Positions 1 through 8,195 of a stretch of 10,886 nt of DNA are shown here, piece by piece; position 1 is the stretch's first letter; every line of letters begins with the position of its first letter. The notes under the pieces are model-generated. The model saw only the letters and a list, made by a program, of their open reading frames with translations, did not search any database and was not told where the DNA came from. This DNA comes from Thiotrichaceae bacterium (GTDB lineage: Bacteria; Pseudomonadota; Gammaproteobacteria; Thiotrichales; Thiotrichaceae), in NCBI GenBank assembly GCA_027008885.1, contig JALVDQ010000225.1, forward strand, positions 1 through 10,886, given 5' to 3'. The position numbers and the translations under genes are program-made.

Positions 1-22
1 AGATTAAAAAGTATCTGCTTTT

Positions 23-1006
23 TCAAATATGCGGATTTACCTGAAAATAGAGCAACGTTTCATACGCAATAAAAGCCATAAACAGAATTATCCCCTTGTA
101 TCTGTTTATTTTTTGCCGACTCTTTTTAAAGCAGCCAAAACTAAATACTAATAAAAGAATTGTCAAACCTACCATAATAGGCATATCTCTGTTAAGTACC
201 CCTTCTGGTACTTTCAAAGGTTCTATGATTCCGGGTATTGCAAGAACTGCCAGGGTGTTGAAGAGGTTTGAGCCAACGATATTTCCAACGGCGAGATCTG
301 TTTCTCCCTTGCGCGCACTGCTTATTGTCGCTGCCAGTTCTGGCAAACTGGTGCCAATGGCAACTATTGTCAGACCAATGATCAAATCACTGACTCCCAG
401 TTGGCTTGCAACATTTGAAGCTCCCCATACCAGTATTTTTGAACTTGCAAGCAGAACAACAAGCCCTGTTATTGTCCAGATAACAGATTTCTGGATGGAT
501 AGTTTTTCAGGCAGTTCTTCGATCGTATTGTCAATTAATGGATCATGTGAATCGGGTTCTTTTTTTACAGAAATAATCATCCAGCTCAAAATAAAAGCCA
601 AAGCTGCTAAAAGAATCAGGGCATCAATGCGTGAAAAATAATTGTCATACATCAATATCCAGGATAACACAGCCGTAACGAGAACCAGTGGTAATTCTTT
701 TTTTAGAAGTTGGGAATGTACTGGCAATACATAAAAGATAGCGGTCAAGCCAAGCACAAGGGTTATATTGGTAATATTGGAGCCCAGTGCATTACCTATG
801 CCCAGTGCCGGATTTCCCTGGAGTGCGGCGGTTGCGGAAACCAGCATTTCGGGTGCAGACGTTCCCAGACCGATGATTAGCATACCGATAATCAGAGGTG
901 AGACACCAATGTTTCTAGCAATGCTGGAGGCTCCATCGACAAAAAGATCAGAACTCCATATGAGTAAAATTAAACCTAAAATAATAGCCAGAAAAAAAGT
1001 GAACAT
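23..1006 (-). CDS. CaxA/YrbG-type calcium/sodium antiporter
   Basis: Inner-membrane cation exchanger of the Ca2+/cation antiporter superfamily, expected to export Ca2+ in exchange for Na+ or H+. The 327-aa protein is almost entirely hydrophobic and has the two inverted alpha-repeats that form the ion-binding core. The first lies around residues 41-80, with GTSAPE at 48-53 and GNALGSN shortly after. The second lies around 210-252, with GTSLPE at 218-223 and GNIVGSN after it. A charged, acidic linker at about 147-170 separates the two halves, as expected of the family. The length is normal for YrbG-like proteins. The ATG at 1006 opens directly into the first membrane helix; no strong Shine-Dalgarno sequence is visible before it. 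The gene lies downstream of the HhH gene in the same direction, but 325 bp with a MITE-like repeat intervene, so a separate promoter is likely. Family assignment is firm; the exact ion pair is inferred. Confidence 0.93.
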   Translation of the reverse strand: MFTFFLAIILGLILLIWSSDLFVDGASSIARNIGVSPLIIGMLIIGLGTSAPEMLVSATAALQGNPALGIGNALGSNITNITLVLGLTAIFYVLPVHSQLLKKELPLVLVTAVLSWILMYDNYFSRIDALILLAALAFILSWMIISVKKEPDSHDPLIDNTIEELPEKLSIQKSVIWTITGLVVLLASSKILVWGASNVASQLGVSDLIIGLTIVAIGTSLPELAATISSARKGETDLAVGNIVGSNLFNTLAVLAIPGIIEPLKVPEGVLNRDMPIMVGLTILLLVFSFGCFKKSRQKINRYKGIILFMAFIAYETLLYFQVNPHI

Positions 1007-1331
1007 ACCAGTCTACAAAATTTAAAAAACGTGGGATTATACAGAAATCTGGTTTAGATTTCTTAATACAATTGCTTAGATACTATCCCTTTAAGATGAA
1101 TGGCTCCGGAGGAATAATAAACCGTCTAATTATTACGCACGCAGTATTTTTGCTTTTCGGGGCAGATGAAAGACAGGCAAGAGTGGCGGGTTTAATTTAG
1201 GAGTCTGTCCGAGAACTATCTCTATAAAAATACAACTACTACATATAGTGCTTTTTTAAGTAGAAGACCGCTATATATTGATTGGAATTTTGAAAAACTT
1301 AGTTCTCAGACAGGCTTCTAGCGCCATTACC
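1007..1331. other. Intergenic region with MITE-like repeat
   Basis: Gap between the antiporter and HhH genes, both on the minus strand. It probably holds the antiporter promoter, but no convincing -35/-10 pair was found. Visible structure: a small perfect hairpin (GAAATCT at 1044-1050, AGATTTC at 1056-1062, 5-nt loop), a CTCCGGAG palindrome near 1104-1111, and a 123-bp inverted-repeat element at 1198-1320 listed separately. A 34-codon plus-strand reading frame (1096-1200) ends exactly at the element boundary. It has no ribosome binding site and is not called. Confidence 0.6.
1198..1320. mobile_element. MITE-like non-coding element with 21-bp terminal inverted repeats
   Basis: The left end (1198-1218) and the reverse complement of the right end (1300-1320) match at 18 of 21 positions. 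The shared core is CTGTC-GAGAACTA, and the outermost bases are TAG/CTA. The interior is about 80 bp, AT-rich and has no coding capacity. Paired arms, short length and intergenic location are typical of a miniature inverted-repeat transposable element. If the terminal TA on each side is the target duplication, the element proper is about 1200-1318, and a TA duplication would fit mobilisation by an IS630/Tc1-mariner-type transposase; this last point is inference. It lies 11 bp beyond the stop codon of the HhH gene, so its transcript could fold into a long hairpin and end or protect that mRNA. Confidence 0.65.
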
Positions 1332-2987
1332 TTACTCTCTGCCGCGCATTAGAAATTCCTGATATTCCTGGAGTTTTTCCCATTCTCCATTGTACGCCAT
1401 TTCTGCCTGTATTGGCCAGGTTTCAGGTTCATGCATACGAAACTGGGGACCTGCGTTATTAAGTAAAGATTTTAAACTTTCCCGATTACTTTGCATCAGA
1501 TCCTTGAAGCTTACTATATTTGCAGAATTCAAGACTTCTTCTATCTTGGGACCAATTCCCTCGATTTTTTTCAGGTCATCCTTGTCCTTGTTCTTGTCCT
1601 GATCTTTATCCTTGTCTTGCGGTTGATCTTTTTCGCTAATATTTTTGTGCTGGGTTTCACTGTGAGCAAGTTCCTTTTGATAGGATTTTAATTTACCCCA
1701 TTCGCCACGGGATGCCATTCCTGCCTGATAAATCCAGGATTCTGAATTGCCAGATTTATCTTTGCCGGTGTCTTTATTCAGGATTTTTTGCAGTTGTTTG
1801 GGGTCAAGTTTATGTAATTTTTCAAACGTGTCTATTCCTTCACTCTGCAACAGCTTTTCAATTTCAGGATTGATGCCCTCGATAATAGTGAGATCGTCGG
1901 GTTTGTGTTCTTTGGAATGTGTTTGTTTTTCCCGGGTATTTTCCAGGCTGTCAGCTAAACCAGCTTTTAAGATATTGTTTTCATCTGCCTTGTAATTTTT
2001 GTATGCTTCGGATTTGCTACTTTCCTGGTTATTTGTGTCATGGCTAGAGCCGTGGAGATTATTTCTGTTTTTTCTCTTCAGGATACTACTGGTTTTATTC
2101 ACAGTCGCTGCCAGGTTTTCAGTATCTATATTGATATCATCCATATAGTCCTGATAGGTTGAGAGTTCGTCCCATTGACCTTTATCTGCCATATTAGCCT
2201 GATGTGACCAGGTTGCCGTTTGATTATTTCTGAGGCGATGATCGGCATCACTCAAGTATTCTTTTAAAGTCTCCGCATCAACTTTTCTTAATTGTTTATA
2301 GGTGTATATACCTTTTTCATTGAGTATTTTTTCAATCTGCGAATTTATCCCCTTAATTTTTTGCAGGTTATCTATGTGATTATTTTGTGGTTTTGCCAAG
2401 TTTTGCTTTTTGGGAAGCGTGTTTTTTATGGATTGCTCAATAAAATCCTGATATTCAGAAAGTTTTCTCCAATCCGCTTTGGCAGCCAGGGCAGCCTGAT
2501 GCGACCAGGTTTTGGCAGTCTGTTTGGTTACCCGGCTTGCTGTGGAAGTATTTAGAAATGCTTTTAATGACTCTTTTTTTATGTCTCGCAAGTCAGAGTA
2601 TGTATTAATACCCCGTTTCCGTAATTCAGATTCTATCTTTGGAGTAATTCCCTTGATGATTGTAAAATCAGCTATTCTGCCTGTTTTTGCTGTGGTTTTA
2701 TTTTCAGCTTTCTGATGGTTCTGCTCTGTATCTGTCGAGGAAGAAATATTTTTTGATAATTCCTGCTTATCTTGCGTGCTCCGAAAAGTCGAGATGTTCC
2801 TGTCTTGATGCTCTCCCGGGTCATAAAAGACTTCATGGGTGCTGCCTGAAGTAGAGCCTTTGTAAAAAAAACTCCTTAAAAGCCAACATAACAGGCAGCC
2901 CAGGAGAAATGCTCCTGTCAGCATTATGAGAATTTCTGCACTTGCATCAAGGTGATTGTAGGTTTGCATTACATCGTTTTTAAACAT
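1332..2987 (-). CDS. Membrane-anchored protein with four HhH/H3TH-like modules
   Basis: 551-aa protein of unproven function. One membrane helix lies at about residues 17-38. It is preceded by a net acidic tail and followed by R38 and K43, which predicts N-outside, C-cytoplasmic topology. The rest is hydrophilic and carries four modules of about 78 aa at roughly 105-184, 205-282, 363-440 and 469-546. Each module starts with a helix-hairpin-helix-like segment (L-x-x-I-x-G-I-x-x-x-I-E-x-x-L, then GI-x-T/S-[YF]) and ends with a W-x-x-QA-x-[ML]A-x-x-x-[EQD]W-x-x-L-x-x-YQ signature. Module 4 keeps the canonical GIGPKIE hairpin; modules 1-3 have T or N in place of the second glycine. A highly charged K/D linker (454-471) precedes module 4. 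The module resembles the 'predicted 5' DNA nuclease, H3TH' type, which in other proteins usually occurs once; no catalytic acidic cluster of a nuclease is apparent. The ATG at 2987 has AAAGGAAG 9 nt upstream and lies 19 bp after the OmpA-family gene. DNA binding is inferred, not shown. Confidence 0.85.
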   Translation of the reverse strand: MFKNDVMQTYNHLDASAEILIMLTGAFLLGCLLCWLLRSFFYKGSTSGSTHEVFYDPGEHQDRNISTFRSTQDKQELSKNISSSTDTEQNHQKAENKTTAKTGRIADFTIIKGITPKIESELRKRGINTYSDLRDIKKESLKAFLNTSTASRVTKQTAKTWSHQAALAAKADWRKLSEYQDFIEQSIKNTLPKKQNLAKPQNNHIDNLQKIKGINSQIEKILNEKGIYTYKQLRKVDAETLKEYLSDADHRLRNNQTATWSHQANMADKGQWDELSTYQDYMDDINIDTENLAATVNKTSSILKRKNRNNLHGSSHDTNNQESSKSEAYKNYKADENNILKAGLADSLENTREKQTHSKEHKPDDLTIIEGINPEIEKLLQSEGIDTFEKLHKLDPKQLQKILNKDTGKDKSGNSESWIYQAGMASRGEWGKLKSYQKELAHSETQHKNISEKDQPQDKDKDQDKNKDKDDLKKIEGIGPKIEEVLNSANIVSFKDLMQSNRESLKSLLNNAGPQFRMHEPETWPIQAEMAYNGEWEKLQEYQEFLMRGRE

Positions 2988-2996
2988 GCTTAAATA

Positions 2997-3004
2997 CTTC
3001 CTTT
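2997..3004 (-). promoter_or_regulatory. Shine-Dalgarno site of the HhH gene
   Basis: AAAGGAAG on the minus strand, 9 nt before the ATG at 2987 and inside the 19-bp gap after the OmpA-family stop codon. It supports this start over the in-frame Met at codon 7, and supports translation from a shared message. Confidence 0.7.
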
Positions 3005-3006
3005 AT

Positions 3007-4644
3007 TTACCTGTCTTTGGTGTTTCTATTTTTGTTGTTAAGGTAGGGGCTTATTTCTACCCGTCTGTTTTTCCAACGTCCTTTTTTGGTTTTGTTACTT
3101 GCAATAGGCTGGCTTTCGCCTTTGGACACAAGCTCAATTTGCTTAATATTGGCGCCTTTCTGGATTAAAAATTCCCTAATCGCAACCACACGTTTAAAGC
3201 CCAAAGCCAGGTTCATCCGTTTTGAACCAATATTGTCAGTATGACCTGTGAGCAAAATAATATTTTTGGGGTCTTTTTTCATCCAGCTAACGACTTTTGC
3301 AATATAGTCTGCGGCATTTTTTGTGAGTTTTGGATTTGCAGAGCGAAACGGAAAATAGATTCTGGCTGCCTGGATGCTGTTTTTTGATGGCTTGCCGAAG
3401 GTTTCGATTGTTATGGCGTTTTTATCATTTTTATCATTTTGTAAATTATTATTTGAGGCTATACCTTCCTTGCTGACTTTTCTGCCAATTTTCTTGCTTG
3501 CTTCTTTTTCCTTAAGTATTTGCTGTTCTTTAAAGTCACTAATGCCGTCACCATCAGAATCAACCAGAATTGGATTGGTTCCAATCTGTAATTCATACAA
3601 TGTACTTAATTTGTCGTTGTCATCGTCACTATCATTTATATTCAGGATGCCATCGTGATCAGAATCCAGAGGCTTGTCTATGTTCTCTCCAATTTCTTCC
3701 TTGTCCTCAATTCCATCACCATCGGTATCGGGATTGGCAGGATTGCTACCAAGTTTTTCTTCAAGTGAATCGCTTAAACCATCGCTGTCAGAGTCGCTGT
3801 CATTGACTGTGTCAAGCGCATCAATAATGCCATCCAGATCCGAGTCCTGGGGTGAATTAATGTTTTTTCCGACTTCTTCAAGATCACCAATGCCGTCACC
3901 ATCGGTATCAGGATTGGCAGGGTCGGTATTAATTAATGCTTCAACCTGATCGCTTAAGCCGTCATTATCCTGGTCGCTATTATTATCATTTGCGTCAAGC
4001 GCATCAATGATGCCATCATGGTCTGAATCTAAAGGTTTATCTATTGATTCACCAATTTCAATGGAATCAGATAGCCCGTCACCATCACTGTCTGCGAGCA
4101 AAAAGTTCGTTCCCAGTAGTATTTCTTCATGTGTCAGGATTCCATCATCATCATCATCGGTGTCTAATGCGTTGTTAATGCCGTCGCCATCAGTATCCAC
4201 TGGTGTTTTGGGGTGTCTTCCAACCTCTTCAAAGTCGGAGAAACCATCCTGATCAGTGTCGGAAAGAAGAGGGTTGGTGCCAATTTTGGTTTCCATGATG
4301 GTCGTCAATCCATCATTGTCATCATCTGTATCCAGAGCGTTAATTTTTCCATCCCTGTCTGTATCCAGAGGTAGTGCCGGATTACTTCCTACTTCTTCGT
4401 TGTCAGGGATACCATCGTGGTCAGAATCGGCTTGTTGTGGATTGGTGCCCAGTTTCTCTTCTTCGCTGTCACTTAAGCCATCATTATCACTGTCGGTGAC
4501 CTGTATGCCTTGTTTCGGGGTGATTTGCAGACCATCACAGGTATTTTTGATTATGCAACTGTAATACCACCAGCTGCCAGCAAACCATAAAATGGTTGCC
4601 AGAAGTGTGAGTACAAGTAGTAAATTTTGGGTGCTTTTCTTCAT
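3007..4644 (-). CDS. OmpA-family protein with thrombospondin type 3 repeat array
   Basis: 545-aa envelope protein. Residues 7-27 form a hydrophobic signal or signal-anchor segment. No lipobox is seen, and cleavage near FAGS is possible but uncertain. Residues about 50-375 are an acidic array of D-x-D-x-D-G-[LI] calcium-binding motifs of thrombospondin type 3 kind, arranged in six long units whose NDGL-like starts fall at residues 54, 110, 166, 227, 287 and 343 (periods 56, 56, 61, 60 and 56). The last unit reads NDKL, losing the glycine. After a lysine-rich linker, residues about 425-535 form an OmpA C-terminal domain with TGHTDNIG and a closing GRWKNRRVEI. D470 and R485 have the 15-residue spacing of the diaminopimelate-binding Asp/Arg pair of OmpA. 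No N-terminal beta-barrel is present, so this is a peptidoglycan-binding protein on a long, Ca2+-stiffened stalk rather than a porin. First gene of a likely two-gene operon with the HhH gene. Confidence 0.93.
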   Translation of the reverse strand: MKKSTQNLLLVLTLLATILWFAGSWWYYSCIIKNTCDGLQITPKQGIQVTDSDNDGLSDSEEEKLGTNPQQADSDHDGIPDNEEVGSNPALPLDTDRDGKINALDTDDDNDGLTTIMETKIGTNPLLSDTDQDGFSDFEEVGRHPKTPVDTDGDGINNALDTDDDDDGILTHEEILLGTNFLLADSDGDGLSDSIEIGESIDKPLDSDHDGIIDALDANDNNSDQDNDGLSDQVEALINTDPANPDTDGDGIGDLEEVGKNINSPQDSDLDGIIDALDTVNDSDSDSDGLSDSLEEKLGSNPANPDTDGDGIEDKEEIGENIDKPLDSDHDGILNINDSDDDNDKLSTLYELQIGTNPILVDSDGDGISDFKEQQILKEKEASKKIGRKVSKEGIASNNNLQNDKNDKNAITIETFGKPSKNSIQAARIYFPFRSANPKLTKNAADYIAKVVSWMKKDPKNIILLTGHTDNIGSKRMNLALGFKRVVAIREFLIQKGANIKQIELVSKGESQPIASNKTKKGRWKNRRVEISPYLNNKNRNTKDR

Positions 4645-4655
4645 GAAAATATAGA

Positions 4656-4693
4656 CCTTTAAGTTCCCCTCAATTTCCTTTAATTCCCCTCAA
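4656..4693 (-). repeat. Two direct repeats in the leader of the OmpA/TSP3 gene
   Basis: On the plus strand the copies are CCTTTAAGTTCCCCTCAA (4656-4673) and CCTTTAATTCCCCTCAA (4677-4693), identical except for one missing base. Their starts are 21 bp apart, about two helical turns. Read in gene direction, each copy is TTGAGGGGAA followed by TTAAAGG. The AAAGG of the proximal copy lies 11 nt before the ATG at 4644 and may serve as the Shine-Dalgarno sequence. They could be paired binding sites for a regulator, a translational control element, or leftovers of a tandem duplication; the sequence does not decide. Confidence 0.5.
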
Positions 4694-4894
4694 AGGATTT
4701 CAATGGATCAATGCCTGCATGTGGATTAAGTGAACTATGAGCGAGAATCGCTTTAAACAAGTAGCAGATTCTGATCAAGTTTGAATATTAGATGATGAAA
4801 GGTCAGATAATAGTGATGATTTTTTCTATTTTCTGAATTTATGGCTTTATTGGGCAAGCTATTGATTCATCACGAGTTAAGAGCCTGTTGTAAA

Positions 4895-5419
4895 CTAAGT
4901 TTCAGATTTTGCGGGAGAAGCGCTGTTTTTGCTGGATTCTGACAGTAAATAGATCCAGTAACTCAAACCCATCGTCAATAATACTGAAGCTGCAAACGCA
5001 TATAACCCATAATGCACATCAACTCTGGCAAGCACTCCAAGCTTGACTGAAACCAGCAGCAGGGCAACTACGAATACATCAAGCATAGACCATTTTCCTA
5101 TGATTTCAATAATATGAAGCATTTTATCAAGAAAGGAGTTATTTGCATAATTGACGTTCAATATTAATACCAGACCACTTATTTTAATAATGGGAATACA
5201 GAGGCTAAAGAGCGCAATCACAGTGAACAGAAACCATTCCTTTTGACGGTATAATTCTTCAACCGTTGAGAAAAGAGAAACCGTATTTTCAAAAAAATAC
5301 ATCTTTTCAAGTGTCAGCAAAGGAGCTGTAATCCCTATAATAAGGCTGGCAAGAGAGACTAGCAGTAACAGATTTATGATAATTCCCTGTCGGGGAAATG
5401 TTTGAATTAGTGATCGCAT
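4895..5419 (-). CDS. Single-domain PqiA-like membrane protein
   Basis: 174-aa integral membrane protein related to the membrane domain of paraquat-inducible protein A (PqiA/LetA), the inner-membrane partner of MCE lipid-transport proteins. Membrane segments lie at about residues 13-35, 62-86, 108-130 and 137-159. The family signature GKWSMLDVF is at 108-116, and the preceding helix carries the conserved P-x-x-K (IPIIK, 75-79). Classical PqiA has two such domains plus cysteine-rich zinc ribbons; this protein has one domain and no zinc ribbon. No MCE-domain (PqiB) or PqiC gene is adjacent. The ATG at 5419 has only a poor ribosome binding site, but an in-frame stop 15 bp upstream rules out a longer form, and the next Met (codon 40) would delete the first helix. 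It is 250 bp from the OmpA-family gene and divergent from acnB, so it is probably its own transcription unit. The role is inferred from family only. Confidence 0.82.
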   Translation of the reverse strand: MRSLIQTFPRQGIIINLLLLVSLASLIIGITAPLLTLEKMYFFENTVSLFSTVEELYRQKEWFLFTVIALFSLCIPIIKISGLVLILNVNYANNSFLDKMLHIIEIIGKWSMLDVFVVALLLVSVKLGVLARVDVHYGLYAFAASVLLTMGLSYWIYLLSESSKNSASPAKSET

Positions 5420-5597
5420 AGTTTGGGCAGGTTTTTATTAAAGGATTTGCCTCATATTGGGAATTGTGCGTTCCCGAACAGGCTCCTGAAAGCAAAAAGG
5501 CAGAAAAAACACAACTTAAACTTGCCTCTCCAGCTTCTTTAGATAATGATTAAAGAATTTTTTTCAAGTAGCAAATAATCAAGAAAGGAAATCAATT
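5420..5597. promoter_or_regulatory. Divergent intergenic region, pqiA-like / acnB promoters
   Basis: 178 bp between two divergently transcribed genes must hold both promoters. A GATAAT at 5542-5547 could be an acnB -10 box, but the nearest -35-like TTGCCT (5522-5527) is only 14 bp away, so no promoter is assigned firmly. A small inverted repeat, GGGAA (5459-5463) and TTCCC (5471-5475) with a 7-bp spacer, is operator-like in size. The stretch 5477-5485 (AACAGGCTC) is the reverse complement of 4881-4889, on the other side of the pqiA-like gene. Confidence 0.4.
5585..5590 (+). promoter_or_regulatory. Shine-Dalgarno site fixing the GTG start of acnB
   Basis: AAGGAA lies 7 nt before GTG at 5598. 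The encoded N-terminus then begins [13 protein letters not shown], which aligns without offset to the MLEEYRKHVAERA start of E. coli AcnB as I recall it. This settles the non-ATG start. Confidence 0.8.
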
Positions 5598-8195
5598 GTG
5601 TTAGAAACATATCATCAGGAAGTTGAAGAACGTGCCAAACTGGGCATCCCCCCCAAACCCCTGTCTGCCAAACAGGTTGCCGAACTGGTTGAATTGCTTA
5701 AAAATCCCCAGCCCGGAACAGAGGACGAATTGCTCGATTTGCTTGCAAACCGGATACCAGCAGGAGTTGATGAAGCGGCATATGTAAAAGCTGGTTTTCT
5801 GGCAGCAATAGCAAAAGGTGAAGCGCAAAGCCCATTGATTGACCCTGTAAAAGCAATCGAATTATTGGGTACCATGCTGGGTGGTTATAATATCGAGCCT
5901 CTGATTCAGGCTTTGAAAGATGACAAACTTGCCCCCGGCGCAGTTAAAGCTCTTTCAAAGACTTTGCTGGTGTTTGATGCGTTTTATGATGTCAAGGAGC
6001 TTGCAGAAACAGGCAATCAATACGCAAAACAGGTAATGCAATCCTGGGCTGAGGCAGAATGGTTTACTTCACGTCCGAAGCTGGCTGACAAAATCACTGT
6101 CACCGTCTTTAAAGTGCCTGGTGAAACCAACACCGATGATCTTTCGCCTGCACCCGATGCCTGGTCGCGCCCTGATATTCCTTTACATGCCCTGGCAATG
6201 CTAAAAATGCCACGCCCCAACTTTACCGACAAGCCACTTGAAACCATCGAAGAGCTGAAGAAAAAAGGGTATCCAGTGGCTTATGTTGGCGATGTCGTCG
6301 GCACTGGTTCATCACGTAAATCTGCGACTAACTCCGTCTTGTGGCATATAGGAAATGATATTCCATATATACCCAACAAACGCGATGGAGGATACTGCTT
6401 CGGCAGCAAGATAGCGCCGATATTCTTTAATACCATGGAAGATGCGGGTGCCTTGCCGATTGAAATGGACGTTTCCAAAATGGAAATGGGGGATGTGATT
6501 GATGTGTATCCCTATGAGGGAGTGGTAAAACGTCATGGCACCGATGAAGTTATAGCGCGTTTTGAGCTGAATACACCAGTGCTGGTTGACGAAGTTCAGG
6601 CAGGGGGGCGAATCCCGCTAATTATTGGGCGGGGTCTAACCGCAAGAGCCCGAGAAGCCCTTGGTATGCCACTAATTGAACTGTTTGCGACACCCGTAGA
6701 GCCAGAAACTTCCAGCAAAGGCTATACTTTGGCGCAGAAGATGGTCGGCAAGGCATGTGGACTGCCGGGGGTGCGTCCGGGGCAGTATTGTGAACCCAAA
6801 ATGACCACCGTCGGATCACAGGATACAACTGGTCCCATGACTCGTGATGAATTAAAAGACCTCGCCTGCCTGGGATTTTCTGCGGATCTGGTGATGCAGT
6901 CCTTCTGCCATACAGCCGCTTATCCACGCCCCATTGATATTGATACGCAACATACGCTTCCAGAATTTATTATGAATCGGGGTGGCGTATCACTGCGCGC
7001 AGGTGATGGCGTAATTCATTCCTGGCTAAACCGGATGCTACTGCCAGATACAGTTGGAACCGGCGGCGATTCGCACACACGTTTTCCCATAGGAATATCA
7101 TTTCCGGCAGGTTCCGGTCTGGTTGCCTTTGCCGCAGCAACGGGGGTGATGCCGCTGGATATGCCCGAATCGGTACTTGTGCGTTTCACTGGAAACATGC
7201 AGCCAGGCATTACCCTGCGTGACCTGGTGAACGCCATTCCCTATGCCGCAATTCAAAAAGGCTTGCTCACGGTAGAAAAAGAAGGCAAGGTAAATGTTTA
7301 TTCAGGCACAGTAATTGAGATTGAAGGCTTGCCTGATCTTAAAGTTGAACAGGCATTTGAACTCTCAGATTCTGCCGCAGAACGCTCTGCTGCAGCCTGT
7401 ACCATCAAGCTTGACAAAGAACCCATTATTGAATACCTGAACTCCAATATTACCATGCTCAAATGGATGCTTTCCGAAGGCTATGGTGATGAGCGAACCA
7501 TTGCGCGCCGTATCAAGGCAATGCAGGACTGGATTGACAATCCCGAATTGCTGGAAGCTGACAGCGATGCTGAATACGCTGAAGTGATTGAAATCAATAT
7601 GGATCAAATCACAGAACCGCTTCTGGCGTGTCCTAATGACCCTGATGATGTCAAGCCACTGTCCGAAGTTGCTGGCGACAAGGTGGATGAAGTCTTTATT
7701 GGTTCCTGCATGACCAATATAGGTCACTTCCGTGCGGCTGGGAAATTACTTGATAAGGCAGGTAGCAGTGTTCCGACACGCATGTGGATAGTGCCACCCA
7801 CAAAAATGGATGAACAGCAGTTAATGGAAGAGGGCTATTATAATATTTTTGGACGTGCCGGCGCGCGCACAGAAATGCCCGGCTGCTCACTTTGCATGGG
7901 GAATCAGGCAAGGGTTGCCGCGGGTTCAACGGTCGTCTCCACCTCAACCCGCAACTTCCCCAACCGTCTGGGTGATGGTGCCAATGTTTATCTGGCTTCA
8001 GCCGAATTGGCTTCGGTGGCGGCATTATTAGGTCGTCTGCCAACAGTTGAAGAATATCTGTCTTATGCAAGCGAACTGGATACCATGGCATCTGATGTCT
8101 ATCGTTACCTGAACTTTAATGAAATTAAATCCTATCAGGATTCTGCCGAGAAAGCCGAAGTGCACTTGAAAGACATACCTGTTGTTGTTGCTTGA
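5598..8195 (+). CDS. acnB: Aconitate hydratase B / 2-methylisocitrate dehydratase
   Basis: Cytoplasmic TCA-cycle enzyme that interconverts citrate and isocitrate via cis-aconitate; the AcnB class also hydrates 2-methyl-cis-aconitate. The 865-aa product equals E. coli AcnB in length and resembles it throughout. In order: the AcnB-specific HEAT-like N-terminal domain (to about residue 160), the swivel domain placed before the catalytic core ([13 protein letters not shown] near 177, [13 protein letters not shown] near 234), then the core with [12 protein letters not shown] at 486-497. The [4Fe-4S] ligands are Cys704 (GSCMTN), Cys763 and Cys766 (GCSLC), with the same 59- and 3-residue spacing as in E. 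coli. No frameshift or missing active-site motif is seen. Translation starts at GTG 5598. AcnB proteins that lose their cluster can bind mRNA; whether this one does cannot be told from sequence. It stands alone, without other TCA genes nearby. Confidence 0.98.
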   Translation: MLETYHQEVEERAKLGIPPKPLSAKQVAELVELLKNPQPGTEDELLDLLANRIPAGVDEAAYVKAGFLAAIAKGEAQSPLIDPVKAIELLGTMLGGYNIEPLIQALKDDKLAPGAVKALSKTLLVFDAFYDVKELAETGNQYAKQVMQSWAEAEWFTSRPKLADKITVTVFKVPGETNTDDLSPAPDAWSRPDIPLHALAMLKMPRPNFTDKPLETIEELKKKGYPVAYVGDVVGTGSSRKSATNSVLWHIGNDIPYIPNKRDGGYCFGSKIAPIFFNTMEDAGALPIEMDVSKMEMGDVIDVYPYEGVVKRHGTDEVIARFELNTPVLVDEVQAGGRIPLIIGRGLTARAREALGMPLIELFATPVEPETSSKGYTLAQKMVGKACGLPGVRPGQYCEPKMTTVGSQDTTGPMTRDELKDLACLGFSADLVMQSFCHTAAYPRPIDIDTQHTLPEFIMNRGGVSLRAGDGVIHSWLNRMLLPDTVGTGGDSHTRFPIGISFPAGSGLVAFAAATGVMPLDMPESVLVRFTGNMQPGITLRDLVNAIPYAAIQKGLLTVEKEGKVNVYSGTVIEIEGLPDLKVEQAFELSDSAAERSAAACTIKLDKEPIIEYLNSNITMLKWMLSEGYGDERTIARRIKAMQDWIDNPELLEADSDAEYAEVIEINMDQITEPLLACPNDPDDVKPLSEVAGDKVDEVFIGSCMTNIGHFRAAGKLLDKAGSSVPTRMWIVPPTKMDEQQLMEEGYYNIFGRAGARTEMPGCSLCMGNQARVAAGSTVVSTSTRNFPNRLGDGANVYLASAELASVAALLGRLPTVEEYLSYASELDTMASDVYRYLNFNEIKSYQDSAEKAEVHLKDIPVVVA

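Noticed and set aside
96..641. 181-codon plus-strand frame
   Set aside because: It lies opposite the antiporter gene, whose alpha-repeat motifs are unmistakable, and shows no domain of its own.
1096..1200. 34-codon plus-strand frame ending at the MITE-like element
   Set aside because: No ribosome binding site before the ATG, no recognised similarity, and the end at the repeat boundary may be chance.
3374..4564. Several plus-strand Ser/Pro-rich open frames opposite the OmpA/TSP3 gene
   Set aside because: They are antisense reflections of the repeated Asp/Gly codons; the minus-strand frame has clear domains, a start and a stop.
5522..5547. TTGCCT and GATAAT as an acnB promoter
   Set aside because: The spacer is 14 bp, too short for a standard sigma-70 promoter; no better pair was found, so only the region is annotated.
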